IMG/VR virus record: IMGVR_UViG_3300035691_000003
Coordinates: 1 to 64,000 of that record
DNA length: 64,000 bases
Source of the DNA: a virus
Direction: 5' to 3' (one strand)
Below are positions 35,215 to 44,531 of this stretch, in pieces. Position 1 is the first letter of the stretch, and each line of letters opens with the position of its first letter. The translations under genes and the position numbers were made by a program. The notes beneath the pieces were generated by a model, which worked only from the letters and a program-made list of their open reading frames with translations, ran no database searches and was not told the origin of the DNA.

Positions 35215-36015
35215 ATGACAGTCAACGCAATCAACGGAGTCGCGCTCACTGCCCTCTCGGCAATCGACGGAGTGAGTCTGGCGATCCTGAACGCGGTGAG
35301 CGGGCAGACACTGGCAGCGACGACTGATCCGTTCTTCTCTAGCGTAGTACTACTCGTTCCGTGGAACGGCACTGATGGGCAGACTACGGCTACCGATCTC
35401 TCTAATGCGGCCCATACCTTATCGTTTCAAGCCAACGCGCAAATCGACACCGCGCAATCGTGGTTCGGAGGTTCGTCGCTGCTACTGGACGGCGACAGTG
35501 ACCGAGTAGAATCTGCCGATAGCGCCGATTGGACCATGGCGGCTGGTGACTGGACGATGGAGGCGTTCATCCGCGTCAACTCGTTTGCACTGGAGCCAAC
35601 CCAGACAATCTACAGTCACTACTCTTCAACCAGCAATCAACGCTCCTTCTGGTGGCGGTTTAACGCAACCACGATGGAGTTCATTTACTCCACCAACGGA
35701 ACCGCGACAACAACTATCTCCGGCTCGTTTACGTTTAACACCGGAACGTGGTACTACGTGGCGGCGAAGAGATCAACTACGTCGCTGATCCTGTATGCCG
35801 CAGTTGCCAGTGACCCAACAACTACCGTGATTCAAACCGGGGCCGTAGCGACGGACTCCTTCTTCAATTCCACTACCGTGCTTAGAATCGGCTCGGCCCA
35901 GTCTGCCGGAGTGAATGCCGCCGAACTGAATGGCTGGATGAACCAGACACGAATTACCAAAGGCGTTGCGCGTGATGTAAGCAACGTGCCGACTGCTCCA
36001 TTTCCGACATCATGA
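35215..36015 (+). CDS. LamG/concanavalin-like lectin domain protein (266 aa)
   Basis: Residues ~40-260 have the LamG-type pattern: [49 protein letters not shown] and [16 protein letters not shown]. Such domains bind carbohydrates and are frequent at phage fibre tips. It starts 2 nt after the long fibre gene and may be its tip or accessory lectin. Confidence 0.75.
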   Translation: MTVNAINGVALTALSAIDGVSLAILNAVSGQTLAATTDPFFSSVVLLVPWNGTDGQTTATDLSNAAHTLSFQANAQIDTAQSWFGGSSLLLDGDSDRVESADSADWTMAAGDWTMEAFIRVNSFALEPTQTIYSHYSSTSNQRSFWWRFNATTMEFIYSTNGTATTTISGSFTFNTGTWYYVAAKRSTTSLILYAAVASDPTTTVIQTGAVATDSFFNSTTVLRIGSAQSAGVNAAELNGWMNQTRITKGVARDVSNVPTAPFPTS

Positions 36016-36022
36016 GACAATT

Positions 36023-37642
36023 ATGAAAACCCTGCTACTCATCCTACTGCTCCCCGCCGCGCTGCTGGCCCAGTCGGCCAACACCTTTCGCCAAGTCACC
36101 TTTGCCAACCTCGGCGTGCCGAACGATAACAACGTGCGCTACGTGACGGACGGCGGGGTTGATTCAGTGACCGGCAACTGTACCAGCGGCGGGTTTGGAG
36201 CCTATGCCTTCCGGGTGCAGACCGGCGCGACGACTTTTGTCTGGCGCTGCTCGGTGTTTGTGCCGGGTGGTGGAGGCACCGGGAATGGCGACGTGTCCAG
36301 CGATACGGCTACCGCATCAGTCGGCCAAGCGGCGGTCTTCTCCAACACCACCGGCAAGCAGATTGGCCGGTTTACTTCGTCGGGCTGGGTCAAAGCAACC
36401 GGCGGAGTGTTGACGACGGTGGCGAGTGTCAGCCTGGCGTCGGATGTCACCGGCAATCTCCCTGTGGTGAACTTGAACTCTGGCACTAACGCATCATCCG
36501 GCACCTTCTGGCGCGGCGACGGGCAGTGGGCTACACCGGTGGGTGCTGGTGATGTCAGCTCCAACACTGCCGTCTCAGTCAACGACGAGTTGGTCCTGTT
36601 CAACAGCACCAGCGGCAAGTCGATTAAGCGCGCGACGAGCAGCGGGCTGGTGAAGCTCACCTCGGGCGTGGCGTCAACTGTCGCTGCTCCAACCGGCACT
36701 ATCGTCGGCACGACGGATGCGCAACCACTGACCAACAAAACGATTGACGGCAGCCTGAACACGATTACCAACGTGTCGCTGGCAACCGGCGTAACCAGCA
36801 ACCTGCCAGTGACCCGGCTCAACTCCGGCACCGGGGCAAGTGGCTCAACCTTCTGGCGCGGCGATGGGACGTGGGCGACTCCCGCCGGGGCGGGCACCGT
36901 GACGAGTGTCGGCTTAGCACTGCCCAATATCTTCTCCGTCAGCGGCACACCGGTGATATCGTCAGGGACGCTAACTGCAACCCTCGCCACTCAGACGGCC
37001 AATACCGTGTTCAGTGGGCCAACCACCGGCAGCGCCGCCACGCCCACCTTCCGCGCGCTGGTGGCAGCCGACATCCCGGCGCTGGGCGCGTCGAAGATTA
37101 CCTCGGAGACAATGGCAACTGCTCGGCTGGGTAGTGGCGCGGCATCGTCGTCAACCTTCCTGCGCGGCGACCAGACCTGGGCTACCCCAACCGCCGGGGC
37201 GGGAGGCTCGACCACCCAATTTCAGTTCAACCTCACCGGCGCACTGGCAGGAGCGTCCAACTTCCTCTTCACCCCAGCCACCGGGCAGATGACGGCCAAT
37301 CAGGCAGGTAATGGCAACAACGTCTTCTACGGCAAGCGCGTGACCGACACCGGTCCTACCGGCAACTTCTTCCTGTTCCAGAACCAGGCAGGCACGGTGG
37401 ACTTGTTCAAGGTGGACGTGACTGGGGCGGTGATACTGAATTCAGCTACTGGCATACAGGATGTGCTGACGGTGCAGAAGGGGGTGCAGCTCACCACCGG
37501 CACGAGACCGACGTGCGACTCGACGACGCGCGGGACGTTCTGGTACGTGGCTGGAAGTGCCGGGGTGGCCGACACCGTGGCGGTGTGCGCCAAGAATTCT
37601 AGTGATGTTTTTTCGTGGGTTAGTATCGCCGCGATTCCATAA
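36023..37642 (+). CDS. Fibre-like protein with N-terminal signal peptide (539 aa)
   Basis: Starts [20 protein letters not shown], a classical signal peptide (basic start, Leu core, ALLA-Q cleavage site). The mature part is fibre repeat: [20 protein letters not shown] and [19 protein letters not shown], with [19 protein letters not shown] between. A secreted precursor is odd for a tail fibre, which is normally built in the cytoplasm. It may be exported to the host surface. Only weak GAGA is seen as a ribosome site. Confidence 0.75.
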   Translation: MKTLLLILLLPAALLAQSANTFRQVTFANLGVPNDNNVRYVTDGGVDSVTGNCTSGGFGAYAFRVQTGATTFVWRCSVFVPGGGGTGNGDVSSDTATASVGQAAVFSNTTGKQIGRFTSSGWVKATGGVLTTVASVSLASDVTGNLPVVNLNSGTNASSGTFWRGDGQWATPVGAGDVSSNTAVSVNDELVLFNSTSGKSIKRATSSGLVKLTSGVASTVAAPTGTIVGTTDAQPLTNKTIDGSLNTITNVSLATGVTSNLPVTRLNSGTGASGSTFWRGDGTWATPAGAGTVTSVGLALPNIFSVSGTPVISSGTLTATLATQTANTVFSGPTTGSAATPTFRALVAADIPALGASKITSETMATARLGSGAASSSTFLRGDQTWATPTAGAGGSTTQFQFNLTGALAGASNFLFTPATGQMTANQAGNGNNVFYGKRVTDTGPTGNFFLFQNQAGTVDLFKVDVTGAVILNSATGIQDVLTVQKGVQLTTGTRPTCDSTTRGTFWYVAGSAGVADTVAVCAKNSSDVFSWVSIAAIP

Positions 37643-37649
37643 GAGAACT

Positions 37650-40568
37650 ATGAGACCTTTAATTCTACTTGCCCTACTCGCCCTCCCCGTCGCCGCCCAA
37701 ACACCGCCCGGCACCCACATCACCCTCGACGGTTCATCTCAGTACCTGAGCGGCACTACTCCAACTGGGACGAGGCAGTTGCGCGAAGTGTCATCACGCA
37801 TGACCAGCGCGCGGATTGGTCACACCACCGACCAAGTGCTATTCGACTGGACCGGCGTAGGGACGCTGTATATCAAGGCGGTGAGCGGCACCACCACCAA
37901 CCTGCAATTTGTTCCCGCCACCGGCACCGGCACCACCACGGTAAACATCAGCGCCTTCACCACCGGATTCATCTATCGCTTCGCCTATGACGACATCGGG
38001 CCGAATATGGCCTACCTGTTGCAAGCGTGGGATGCGCGGGGTGATCCAAAGACGGTGGTCTCAGCAGTGCAAACCGCCTCGGTCTCATCTATCGACCCCA
38101 ACAACCGCGCCTTTCGCATCGGAGCGAAGCTCGACGGCACGCTCCACCTGCAAGCCGACATCGACTTCTGGCGCTGGCACGACCAATGGATTCCCCAATA
38201 CCCACAGGCCAGTGCGCCGGGATTACAGCTCCCCTACCCGACGTTTGCCGAGAACTGGCTGGCCTGCCACTCGATTAACGGGAATGAGAACTGGGTTGAT
38301 TATCGGTTTGAGAATGACCTGACGAACTCCGGCACTCTGACCATGCCGCTGACCGCGACAGGCGCACCGACATTCGCGGCCAATTCCAACACCCGCCCAA
38401 CTGCTTATGGCGAGGATCTAACCGGCGTAGCCAAAGGCCGTCTCCCGCTCAATGGCACCTTCTCTTATGACTACGACTCCAGCGGGCTGGTGCCGACGAA
38501 TCTCTCCGATACCCTGTCCACCAACTGGACCTGCGTGTCGGCTCCCGGCGCGGGCTGTGGGGCGCTAACTATCCGCCAGCCAACCCGGCTGTTTACCTGG
38601 GCCGATGGCGGCACGACTGTCGGCACCTACACGTTTACCTTCAGCGTCTCTGACGGCTCGTCAACTGACACCGACACCGTAACCATCCAGGTCGGGGCTG
38701 TCACCGCCTCAGTCGGCACCACCACCTGCTTCATCGATGAGCCATGCTTCATTGACGCATCCGCATCAACCAACTGGGACTCCATCAACGTGGATTTCGG
38801 CGAGAGCATTCCCGGCTCCTCGCTCCACTACGCAATGAGCATTCCCAAGGGCGTGCATCGCTATCACGCGGCGGGGGACTATACGGTGACGGTCTCAGCA
38901 CGGGATGCGCAACCGTCTCCGGTGACGGCCACCGCAACCACCACCATCACAGTCAGCGCCCGCGCAGAAGCCGACGCCGCCAACACTGAAGACCTAACCA
39001 ACCCACTCAACGCCAACTACATCTCCCCGGCTAATTGCACTGGGGACGCAGCCGGGAATCTCACCAAGGTGCAGGCAGCACTGGACATCGCCAAGAGCCG
39101 TAATACCGTGGCGCAGAAGGTGGTCCTGCCTGCCGGGTGTCGGGCCGATGGGCAACTCACCGCCAAGGTGCCGGTTGGTAGTGCGTATATCACGGTGATT
39201 AGCTCCGGCACGCTGCCGCCATCACACAAGCGCATCACCCCCGGCGACATTGCTCAGATGTTCACTGTGCGTGGGACGACGAACAACCTCTCGCCTCTCA
39301 TCAGCGACCTGGCGGGTACGTCGCACCATTACAAGTTTCGAGGGATCGTGTTCGAGACCAGCGTCCAGCAGTTTGCGATTGTCGAACTGGGCGCACCGTC
39401 AGTTGAAGATTCAGCAGCGGAAATCTCGCACCACTTCATCATTCAGCACTGCATCATTCGCCCGACCGATGAGTTCTCGGTCAATATCCAGAACGGGATT
39501 CTCTACAACGCCAATGACGTAGCGATCATCGACAGCTACATCTACCCGATGTCTTCATCCGGCATCGAATCCCACAACCTGCTCACCTATTCAGCCGAGG
39601 GCCGTCACGCGATTGATAACAATTTCCTCGGCGGCTCATCCATCAACTACTTCGTCGGCGGTGCAACCACTATTGTGCGCGGCATGGTGCCGTCTTATAT
39701 CGAGTTCAACGAGAACTATCTGACTCACCCACTGACGTGGCAGCCTTCTAACCCAGCCTGGGACGGCAAGACGCGCGGGGTGAAGAACCTGTGGGAGCTG
39801 AAGACCGGGAGCTATGTATCAGCACGGGGCAATAAGATTGAGAACAACTGGACTGATGCGCAGCAGGGTATCGGCGCGTTCTTCCAAGCTACCTGCGACT
39901 CCGGCAATTGGGCCACGGCGAATTACATCGACTGGGGCTACAACTGGCTGTACAACATCGAGAAGGGAGTGGAGTTTCGCGGGTCTGAGTATCGCGGCAC
40001 CGTGCAGTCGCGCAAGGTGTGGTTCTCAAATATCCTAATGGAAGCGCTGACGAACCGCGCGATTACCTTTATCCAGGCGTGGGAGCCACGTATTAACCAT
40101 GTCACCATGCTGGCGGTCACTAACCACTCGGCGGTGATGGACGGCGAGATGCGCGGGCCGGGGTTTATGTACGAGAACTCGATTGCTTATGAAGGGGCGT
40201 TTGGCTGGTTCGGCTCCGGGTTCTCCACCGGCACGCCGAGTTTGAACATCTACTTCCCTGGGTTTATATTCACCAGCTCGTTGCAGGTGGGTGGGTCGGC
40301 GGGGAGTTACTCTGCACCTATCACAGCTATGCAGTTCCCGGCCAGTCAGGCAGCGGTGGGGTTTACCGACCCAGCTAGCGGCAACTGGAGCTTGGCGGCG
40401 AGTTCGCCGTACAAGGGCGACGCCAACGACGGCACCGACCCAGGCGTCAACTGGGTGGACCTGCAAGCCCACTTGCTCAACACCGTCAGCGGCAACTGGA
40501 CGACGGTACGCGGGGCTGGAATGAGTGGAAAAGCGACAATTAGCGGCAAGGGGGTGGTAGTTCAGTGA
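37650..40568 (+). CDS. Large beta-helix/PKD surface protein with signal peptide (972 aa)
   Basis: Start ATG 37650 gives MRPLILLALLALPVAAQTPP, a signal peptide (VAA-Q). Then come a LamG-like region (~20-210), an Ig/PKD-like domain (SVSDGSSTDTDTVTIQVGAV; GVHRYHAAGDYTVTVSARDA) and a right-handed beta-helix from ~450 (NYISPANCTGDAAGNLTKVQ). Beta-helices in phage spikes often cut or bind polysaccharides. The combination of signal and spike architecture resembles a secreted bacterial surface protein taken up by the phage. No catalytic residues could be assigned. Confidence 0.75.
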   Translation: MRPLILLALLALPVAAQTPPGTHITLDGSSQYLSGTTPTGTRQLREVSSRMTSARIGHTTDQVLFDWTGVGTLYIKAVSGTTTNLQFVPATGTGTTTVNISAFTTGFIYRFAYDDIGPNMAYLLQAWDARGDPKTVVSAVQTASVSSIDPNNRAFRIGAKLDGTLHLQADIDFWRWHDQWIPQYPQASAPGLQLPYPTFAENWLACHSINGNENWVDYRFENDLTNSGTLTMPLTATGAPTFAANSNTRPTAYGEDLTGVAKGRLPLNGTFSYDYDSSGLVPTNLSDTLSTNWTCVSAPGAGCGALTIRQPTRLFTWADGGTTVGTYTFTFSVSDGSSTDTDTVTIQVGAVTASVGTTTCFIDEPCFIDASASTNWDSINVDFGESIPGSSLHYAMSIPKGVHRYHAAGDYTVTVSARDAQPSPVTATATTTITVSARAEADAANTEDLTNPLNANYISPANCTGDAAGNLTKVQAALDIAKSRNTVAQKVVLPAGCRADGQLTAKVPVGSAYITVISSGTLPPSHKRITPGDIAQMFTVRGTTNNLSPLISDLAGTSHHYKFRGIVFETSVQQFAIVELGAPSVEDSAAEISHHFIIQHCIIRPTDEFSVNIQNGILYNANDVAIIDSYIYPMSSSGIESHNLLTYSAEGRHAIDNNFLGGSSINYFVGGATTIVRGMVPSYIEFNENYLTHPLTWQPSNPAWDGKTRGVKNLWELKTGSYVSARGNKIENNWTDAQQGIGAFFQATCDSGNWATANYIDWGYNWLYNIEKGVEFRGSEYRGTVQSRKVWFSNILMEALTNRAITFIQAWEPRINHVTMLAVTNHSAVMDGEMRGPGFMYENSIAYEGAFGWFGSGFSTGTPSLNIYFPGFIFTSSLQVGGSAGSYSAPITAMQFPASQAAVGFTDPASGNWSLAASSPYKGDANDGTDPGVNWVDLQAHLLNTVSGNWTTVRGAGMSGKATISGKGVVVQ

Positions 40569-40637
40569 CGGGGGCCAACTTTCCCCGTTACAGGTTTGCG
40601 AGGGTCTGATACACTGCTGGGGTAGGAGGACCACTGG

Positions 40638-41138
40638 ATGAATAGACGACAGTTCACATGGCGCGGGATTCTTACCTTCTTAGTCCTCGGATTCGCTGGC
40701 AGCGCTTTCAAGTGCGACTCCGATAAGGTATCAATCTACGTACTGACCATCACCAACTTTCTCAAACAGATTTCCTCTATCATGCCGCAGTGGGCGGCGA
40801 CAATTACCAAGATTCTGGCAGTCGCAACCGACTTCGATGCCGCCTACAAGCATGGCGACTTCTCCAGCGCCGACAACCTGTTCAACACGCTCGACGAGAA
40901 CATCCTAACGCTGACCAAAGACTTGGGCGTCAACCTCAGCGACCATGTGAAAATGCTGCTGGCGGTGATTGGGGCGACGGTGCAGACGGTGGCTGTGTTG
41001 CTGCATGAGCAGATTATGAAGCAACCGGCGTCGGCTATCGCAGCGGCCCGCGCGGCGAAGTCCAGCAACGCAGTGGAACGGTTGTCGGCCCCAGCGGCGG
41101 TCAATGCAACCTTTGAAACGGCTAAACTGAAGCCGTAA
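40638..41138 (+). CDS. Exported or membrane-anchored protein (166 aa)
   Basis: The start MNRRQFTWRGILTFLVLGFA has a twin-arginine and a hydrophobic segment ending GSAFKC, a poor lipobox (Lys at -1). The rest is amphipathic helix (EQIMKQPASAIAAARAAKSS) with a second hydrophobic stretch (LLAVIGATVQTVAVLL). An exported or two-pass membrane protein near the lysis group. The AGGAGG-type site at 40625 supports the start. Confidence 0.6.
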   Translation: MNRRQFTWRGILTFLVLGFAGSAFKCDSDKVSIYVLTITNFLKQISSIMPQWAATITKILAVATDFDAAYKHGDFSSADNLFNTLDENILTLTKDLGVNLSDHVKMLLAVIGATVQTVAVLLHEQIMKQPASAIAAARAAKSSNAVERLSAPAAVNATFETAKLKP

Positions 41139-41142
41139 GTTT

Positions 41143-41266
41143 CGGAACGTCTCGGTGGCTAGTAACGAGCACGATGATGAGACGGTGACATGGAAAGAAG
41201 GAAGGTACATTCGAGGCGTTCGCAACTGTTGAATCAAGCAGGTAGACCACGGCACGGGACGTTCCG
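41143..41266 (+). ncRNA. Candidate structured RNA/leader (strand uncertain)
   Basis: In the 155-nt gap before the next gene, CGGAACGTC (41143-41151) pairs with GACGTTCCG (41258-41266), extendable by one T-A pair. Just inside the 5' arm, CTCG/CGAG encloses a loop containing AGTAA; GTCTC/GAGAC is a competing pair. No gene is seen. It ends 27 nt before ATG 41294, so it may be a leader of that gene. Confidence 0.35.
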
Positions 41267-41293
41267 AGATTAGCAGCACATGGAGCGGCTGTA

Positions 41294-41899
41294 ATGTTCG
41301 ACTGGTTGTGGAAGATGACCAAGACCAAAGATGAGAGACAGTTTGAAATCCTCGACCAGCGGCTAATCGACATTCAGGGCAGGTTGAAGAAACTGCGCGT
41401 GGAGATCGACCAGCAAGCCAATAGCAACCAAGGAAAGTTTGACAATCTTACAAAGTTAGTAGTGGCCGAGACAGAACAGATCCTTAAGGCCATTCAGGCA
41501 ATCCAACCGGCCCCGGTGCCGAATAAATCTCTGGAGGTAACATTCGTGTTTAAAGTAGCAAACGATCATCAGGACGAACCGTATTCCATCGCCATCGGCA
41601 GCGTGACGGACGCGGAAGGCGAGACGCTTCCCGACACCAGAGGACTGACCGTGGAAGTCACGTCAAGCGATGATACGGTTGTAAGCCCCGGCTTCGACTC
41701 GGCGACGAATTCCGGCATCGCCCACTTCGGTAAATCCGGCGTTGCGTCACTGAACGCAGTCGTGAAGAACGCCAAGGGTGACATTCTCGGCAGCGGCGCG
41801 GCGGATTTTACTGTGACCACCGGCGATCCCGCAGCGGTGAGCGATGTCAAGATCTCGTTTGGCGGACTGACTGAAGAAGCACCGCCAGTGGAGGGCTAA
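41294..41899 (+). CDS. Coiled-coil plus Ig-like domain protein (201 aa)
   Basis: The first ~75 residues are helical (DQRLIDIQGRLKKLRVEIDQ; ETEQILKAIQAIQ), then a proline hinge (PAPVPNKS) and a bacterial Ig-like fold (LEVTFVFKVANDHQ; TVEVTSSDDTVVSPGFDSAT; GVASLNAVVKNAKGDILGSG). Phage Ig domains often bind cell-surface sugars. Its short acidic C-terminus is free. The structured element upstream may control it. Confidence 0.65.
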   Translation: MFDWLWKMTKTKDERQFEILDQRLIDIQGRLKKLRVEIDQQANSNQGKFDNLTKLVVAETEQILKAIQAIQPAPVPNKSLEVTFVFKVANDHQDEPYSIAIGSVTDAEGETLPDTRGLTVEVTSSDDTVVSPGFDSATNSGIAHFGKSGVASLNAVVKNAKGDILGSGAADFTVTTGDPAAVSDVKISFGGLTEEAPPVEG

Positions 41900-41902
41900 C
41901 CA

Positions 41903-42076
41903 ATGCCACTCGCATACATCTTCTGGCTGCTCATCATCCTCTGGGCCATCTTTGGGTTGGGTTATCCCTTCGTTGTGGAGACGCCCAACCGGAGGATTAT
42001 CAGCGGCGGCAATCTGCTACTGTTCGTGCTCATCGTCCTGCTGGGTTGGCAGGTGTTTGGGAGTGCAGTGAAGTAG
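41903..42076 (+). CDS. Small two-helix membrane protein, holin candidate (57 aa)
   Basis: ATG 41903 to TAG 42076. Two hydrophobic helices, AYIFWLLIILWAIFGLGYPF and LLLFVLIVLLGWQVFG, flank a charged turn (VETPNRRIISGG). Size and topology fit a holin, which makes holes in the inner membrane to release lytic enzymes. It lies in a run of membrane and coiled-coil genes at the end of the late operon. No endolysin is seen beside it. Confidence 0.6.
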   Translation: MPLAYIFWLLIILWAIFGLGYPFVVETPNRRIISGGNLLLFVLIVLLGWQVFGSAVK

Positions 42077-42100
42077 TCACACCAACAGGAGACATCGTGC

Positions 42101-42688
42101 TTGCCCGGAAACAGCCGACAGGGAATAGGCGTAGACGCAATGGGTGGGCCGGTAATCGACCCAACCAAGAACGTTCTCGACTTAACCAACGCGGCCAACA
42201 AGCGGCAAGACGACCTCCGCGAGATGTACAACCGCTTCATCGAAGCGTCGATTCGGCGGTTAGATGAAACGGTCAGACGGGTTGAGCAGATAGCGGACCT
42301 AAGAGCACAGCACGCGCACGATGTCAGCATGATCCATCAGGCCCATGACCGTGAAATTCACAAGATGGAGCAGGACAAACTGGCGGCATTTCGGGCCAGC
42401 GATGAGATGGCGAGGATCACCGAGGCGAATCGTAGTCTCGCGGCAATCCAGGTGGTTGAGCGAACATTGAACTCCACGGCAACCGCACTGGCAAGCCAGA
42501 ACGCCGAGAACAATGTGGAAGTTAATCGACGACTGGCAGCACTTGAGAAGTCCAGCTACGAAGGCGCAGGTAAGGGGACGGGAGCCAAGAATACCGTCAC
42601 CTACGTGGTGCTGGCAGTCGGCATGGTAATGTCGCTAATAACAATCGGCTCGGTAATAGTAGCAATCGCTTTCGCAATCAGACATTAG
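42101..42688 (+). CDS. Coiled-coil protein with C-terminal membrane helix (195 aa)
   Basis: TTG start at 42101, 9 nt after AGGAG. A long charged helix (~residues 30-140) leads to a C-terminal membrane segment (TYVVLAVGMVMSLITIGSVI). A C-tail-anchored coiled coil suits holin-associated or XhlA-like lysis proteins, or a spanin-like part. Inference only. Confidence 0.6.
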   Translation: MPGNSRQGIGVDAMGGPVIDPTKNVLDLTNAANKRQDDLREMYNRFIEASIRRLDETVRRVEQIADLRAQHAHDVSMIHQAHDREIHKMEQDKLAAFRASDEMARITEANRSLAAIQVVERTLNSTATALASQNAENNVEVNRRLAALEKSSYEGAGKGTGAKNTVTYVVLAVGMVMSLITIGSVIVAIAFAIRH

Positions 42689-42708
42689 AACAAGGAGCAA
42701 TCGCCCAG

Positions 42709-42876
42709 ATGAGTAGCAAACATGAACAAGACCACCCAGCACCGCAAGGACTGCCGGATGAGACTCCACCGACAACCAAGCCGGTTGGACCACCGGATAA
42801 ACCCGGCCCACTCGGCGACGTTCCCATCCCGCCTGAGCCGCCCAAGCCGCCTGACCCTCCCGGTGGAGGCAACTGA
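42709..42876 (+). CDS. Proline-rich small protein (55 aa)
   Basis: AAGGAG precedes ATG 42709. Nearly one third Pro with PEPPKPPDPP at the end; no Cys and no membrane segment. It could be a periplasm-spanning linker of the lysis group or an unstructured peptide. Low complexity makes the function unclear. Confidence 0.5.
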   Translation: MSSKHEQDHPAPQGLPDETPPTTKPVGPPDKPGPLGDVPIPPEPPKPPDPPGGGN

Positions 42877-42881
42877 ATCAA

Positions 42882-43349
42882 ATGAGCGCCCGTCCGCTGC
42901 CGCAGGTAGATGACACGATCTACACCGTCTCACTATGGAAAGACGAACTCGACTCAACTTACAAGTGGTGGCAGAAGGCGTTCTATCGGTTCCTCTACCT
43001 GCCCTTCAATGAGTTCTCGCTGAAGGTCATCAAGATACCCAAGGCGACAGAGATTGAACGCGAGGGCGATAAGGTCCGCTTTCGTATCTGGGAAATCATC
43101 GGCCACTACGGTTCACCCGACGAGGCGGACATCACCTGCACGACTCCTCGGCACTGTTACAAAGACTATCCCTACGGGCGGCGCTTCCCTGACATCAGCG
43201 GACAGATAGGCCATGGCCCGGTCTTCCCTCGCGCTAAAGACCCTCGTAAGCGTATCCAGCCAATCATGGACACGACGTTTCTACCGCGCCGTGAAGTAAG
43301 CCAAATGAGAAATGAAATCGCCCGGCTGAATCAGGTACTGGACCAATGA
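42882..43349 (+). CDS. Unknown late protein (155 aa)
   Basis: ATG 42882, 5 nt after the upstream stop. An aromatic, basic alpha/beta protein (YKWWQKAFYRFLYLPFNEFS; HCYKDYPYGRRFPDISG). The C-terminus is helical (REVSQMRNEIARLNQVL). No family recognised; position in the lysis-like group is the only clue. Confidence 0.55.
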   Translation: MSARPLPQVDDTIYTVSLWKDELDSTYKWWQKAFYRFLYLPFNEFSLKVIKIPKATEIEREGDKVRFRIWEIIGHYGSPDEADITCTTPRHCYKDYPYGRRFPDISGQIGHGPVFPRAKDPRKRIQPIMDTTFLPRREVSQMRNEIARLNQVLDQ

Positions 43350-43355
43350 TCGACC

Positions 43356-43832
43356 ATGCAAGAGAACCCGACAGTTCCTCATGTTCTAATACTGGTCTCG
43401 AACTTCATTACAGCAATCCTTTCAATTGGCGGAACCCTAACCGCTCTATGGTTTAAGGGGAGACGCGAGCCTGCCGAGGTAAGGCGCATAGACGCCGAGA
43501 CCCATAACCTGCAAGTCACCACAGAAATTGCCCCGATAGGAATCAGTCTCGAATTACTGCGAGAACTCCAGGCAGTCAGAAAGAAAGCTGAGGACCGTGC
43601 TGAGCAGTCGCTATTGAAGGAAGACCAGATGCGCGGGCAGATCCTCTTCTGGCGCAACAAGGCTGAAGAGTTGGATGGACAGTTGATTGAGTCTAAGGAA
43701 GAGGCCGCTCAGCTACAGACCCGCTATAACCTGAAAAAAGCCGAACTGGAAAAGGCGATGGGCCTACTGCAAATAAAGCACGTCAGCTACGGTGACGCGG
43801 ACCAGCCGAAAGATCGCAGCGGAGAAAAATAG
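43356..43832 (+). CDS. Membrane-anchored coiled coil, inner spanin-like (158 aa)
   Basis: An N-terminal membrane helix (LILVSNFITAILSIGGTLTALW) is followed by a long charged coiled coil (residues ~60-145). This topology is that of Rz-type inner spanins, which bridge to an outer-membrane partner at lysis. No embedded Rz1-like lipoprotein is visible, so the call stays tentative. It is the last convincing + strand late gene. Confidence 0.55.
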   Translation: MQENPTVPHVLILVSNFITAILSIGGTLTALWFKGRREPAEVRRIDAETHNLQVTTEIAPIGISLELLRELQAVRKKAEDRAEQSLLKEDQMRGQILFWRNKAEELDGQLIESKEEAAQLQTRYNLKKAELEKAMGLLQIKHVSYGDADQPKDRSGEK

Positions 43833-44531
43833 AGGCAGCACCCGCCTCCCACAGCCAGCACCACCTCGTCGTAAAAGGAGAACAATCTCGGAAACTTAGT
43901 CGTTCCGTTGGCTGGAAGTGTAGCACAGGTGGAGCGGGCGAGCAGATAGAAAGACGACGCCAGTCACCCGACGCCGCCTCCCATTCCAAAGTGGTCTAGG
44001 TCTGTAGATTTTTGCCTGGTTGTCTCCTCCTTTCAATTGATGGATTACGAACACTGGTTGATTGCGTCGTGGATTCAAACCACGTTTGGGACTTCAGTAG
44101 TCAGGCACAGTCCCACCGTCAATAGGACAGATGCTGCTATCCACGCGAGCATGGTCGCCTGGGGTCCAACTCGGCCCGTTGCTTGCCGATTTTCACAGCA
44201 GTTCTCCCCACCTCAAGAAGTCTCTGGTCTCGCCGAATGGGCTTAGCGTGCTCCAGTAGGATTACTCCACTGGTCCACGGTACTAACGAGCCGCCGTGAA
44301 AGGTTGTACTAAGTGCTTAACACCGGAGGATCGTTACCTACCTCCCAGCCTTTCCCTCGTGCTCTCCCGCTGCACTCCTGAGTTCCTGTCACTTCCGAGC
44401 GCTTTCGTCAGAGCGCCACCGCAATCAAAGAATTATAACGTGGACCACTCCCTCCGGCTTTCACGGAGCAGCGCCAAGGATTCCGATGACAAGGCACGCG
44501 CTTATCGCGCCAGTGGCCCACGAGATTCAGC
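43833..44531. other. 699-bp gene-free region with many hairpins
   Basis: No frame here looks like a real gene. Perfect short hairpins abound: GAGGC/GCCTC (43832-43848), CGTGG/CCACG with a 7-nt loop (44068-44084), CTCCG/CGGAG around 44451-44467, and GCGCT/AGCGC near 44400-44416. On the - strand, GGAGG/CCTCC near 44320-44340 has a loop with GGTAAC. It lies between the convergent late and early blocks. It may be part of a large structured RNA, a terminator zone, or both. Confidence 0.5.
44055..44428 (-). ncRNA. Candidate ~370-nt RNA with paired ends and -10 box
   Basis: On the - strand a perfect TATAAT (44432-44437) lies 4 nt upstream of TTGATTGCG (44428-44420), which pairs with CGCAATCAA (44066-44058), followed at once by CCA (44057-44055). 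Next to the 3' strand is CGTGG-TTTGAAT-CCACG, a T-arm-like hairpin. Length and ends recall tmRNA, but the T-loop lacks its conserved C, no -35 box is clear and no tag-like frame is seen. The 9-bp pairing alone could occur by chance. Confidence 0.3.

Noticed and set aside
44068-44084. tRNA T-arm (CGTGG-TTTGAAT-CCACG)
   Set aside because: The conserved C of the T-loop is T, and no D or anticodon arms fit at the right distance.
44075-44152. 25-residue hydrophobic frame on the - strand (MLAWIAASVLLTVGLCLTTE), with a short coupled frame upstream starting near 44186
   Set aside because: A membrane peptide is possible, and GGGGAG precedes the upstream GTG, but it lies in the candidate RNA and is too short to separate from chance.
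44040-44246. Open frame starting MDYEHWLIASWIQ on the + strand
   Set aside because: No ribosome site; it overlaps the paired elements and looks like a by-product of structured RNA sequence.
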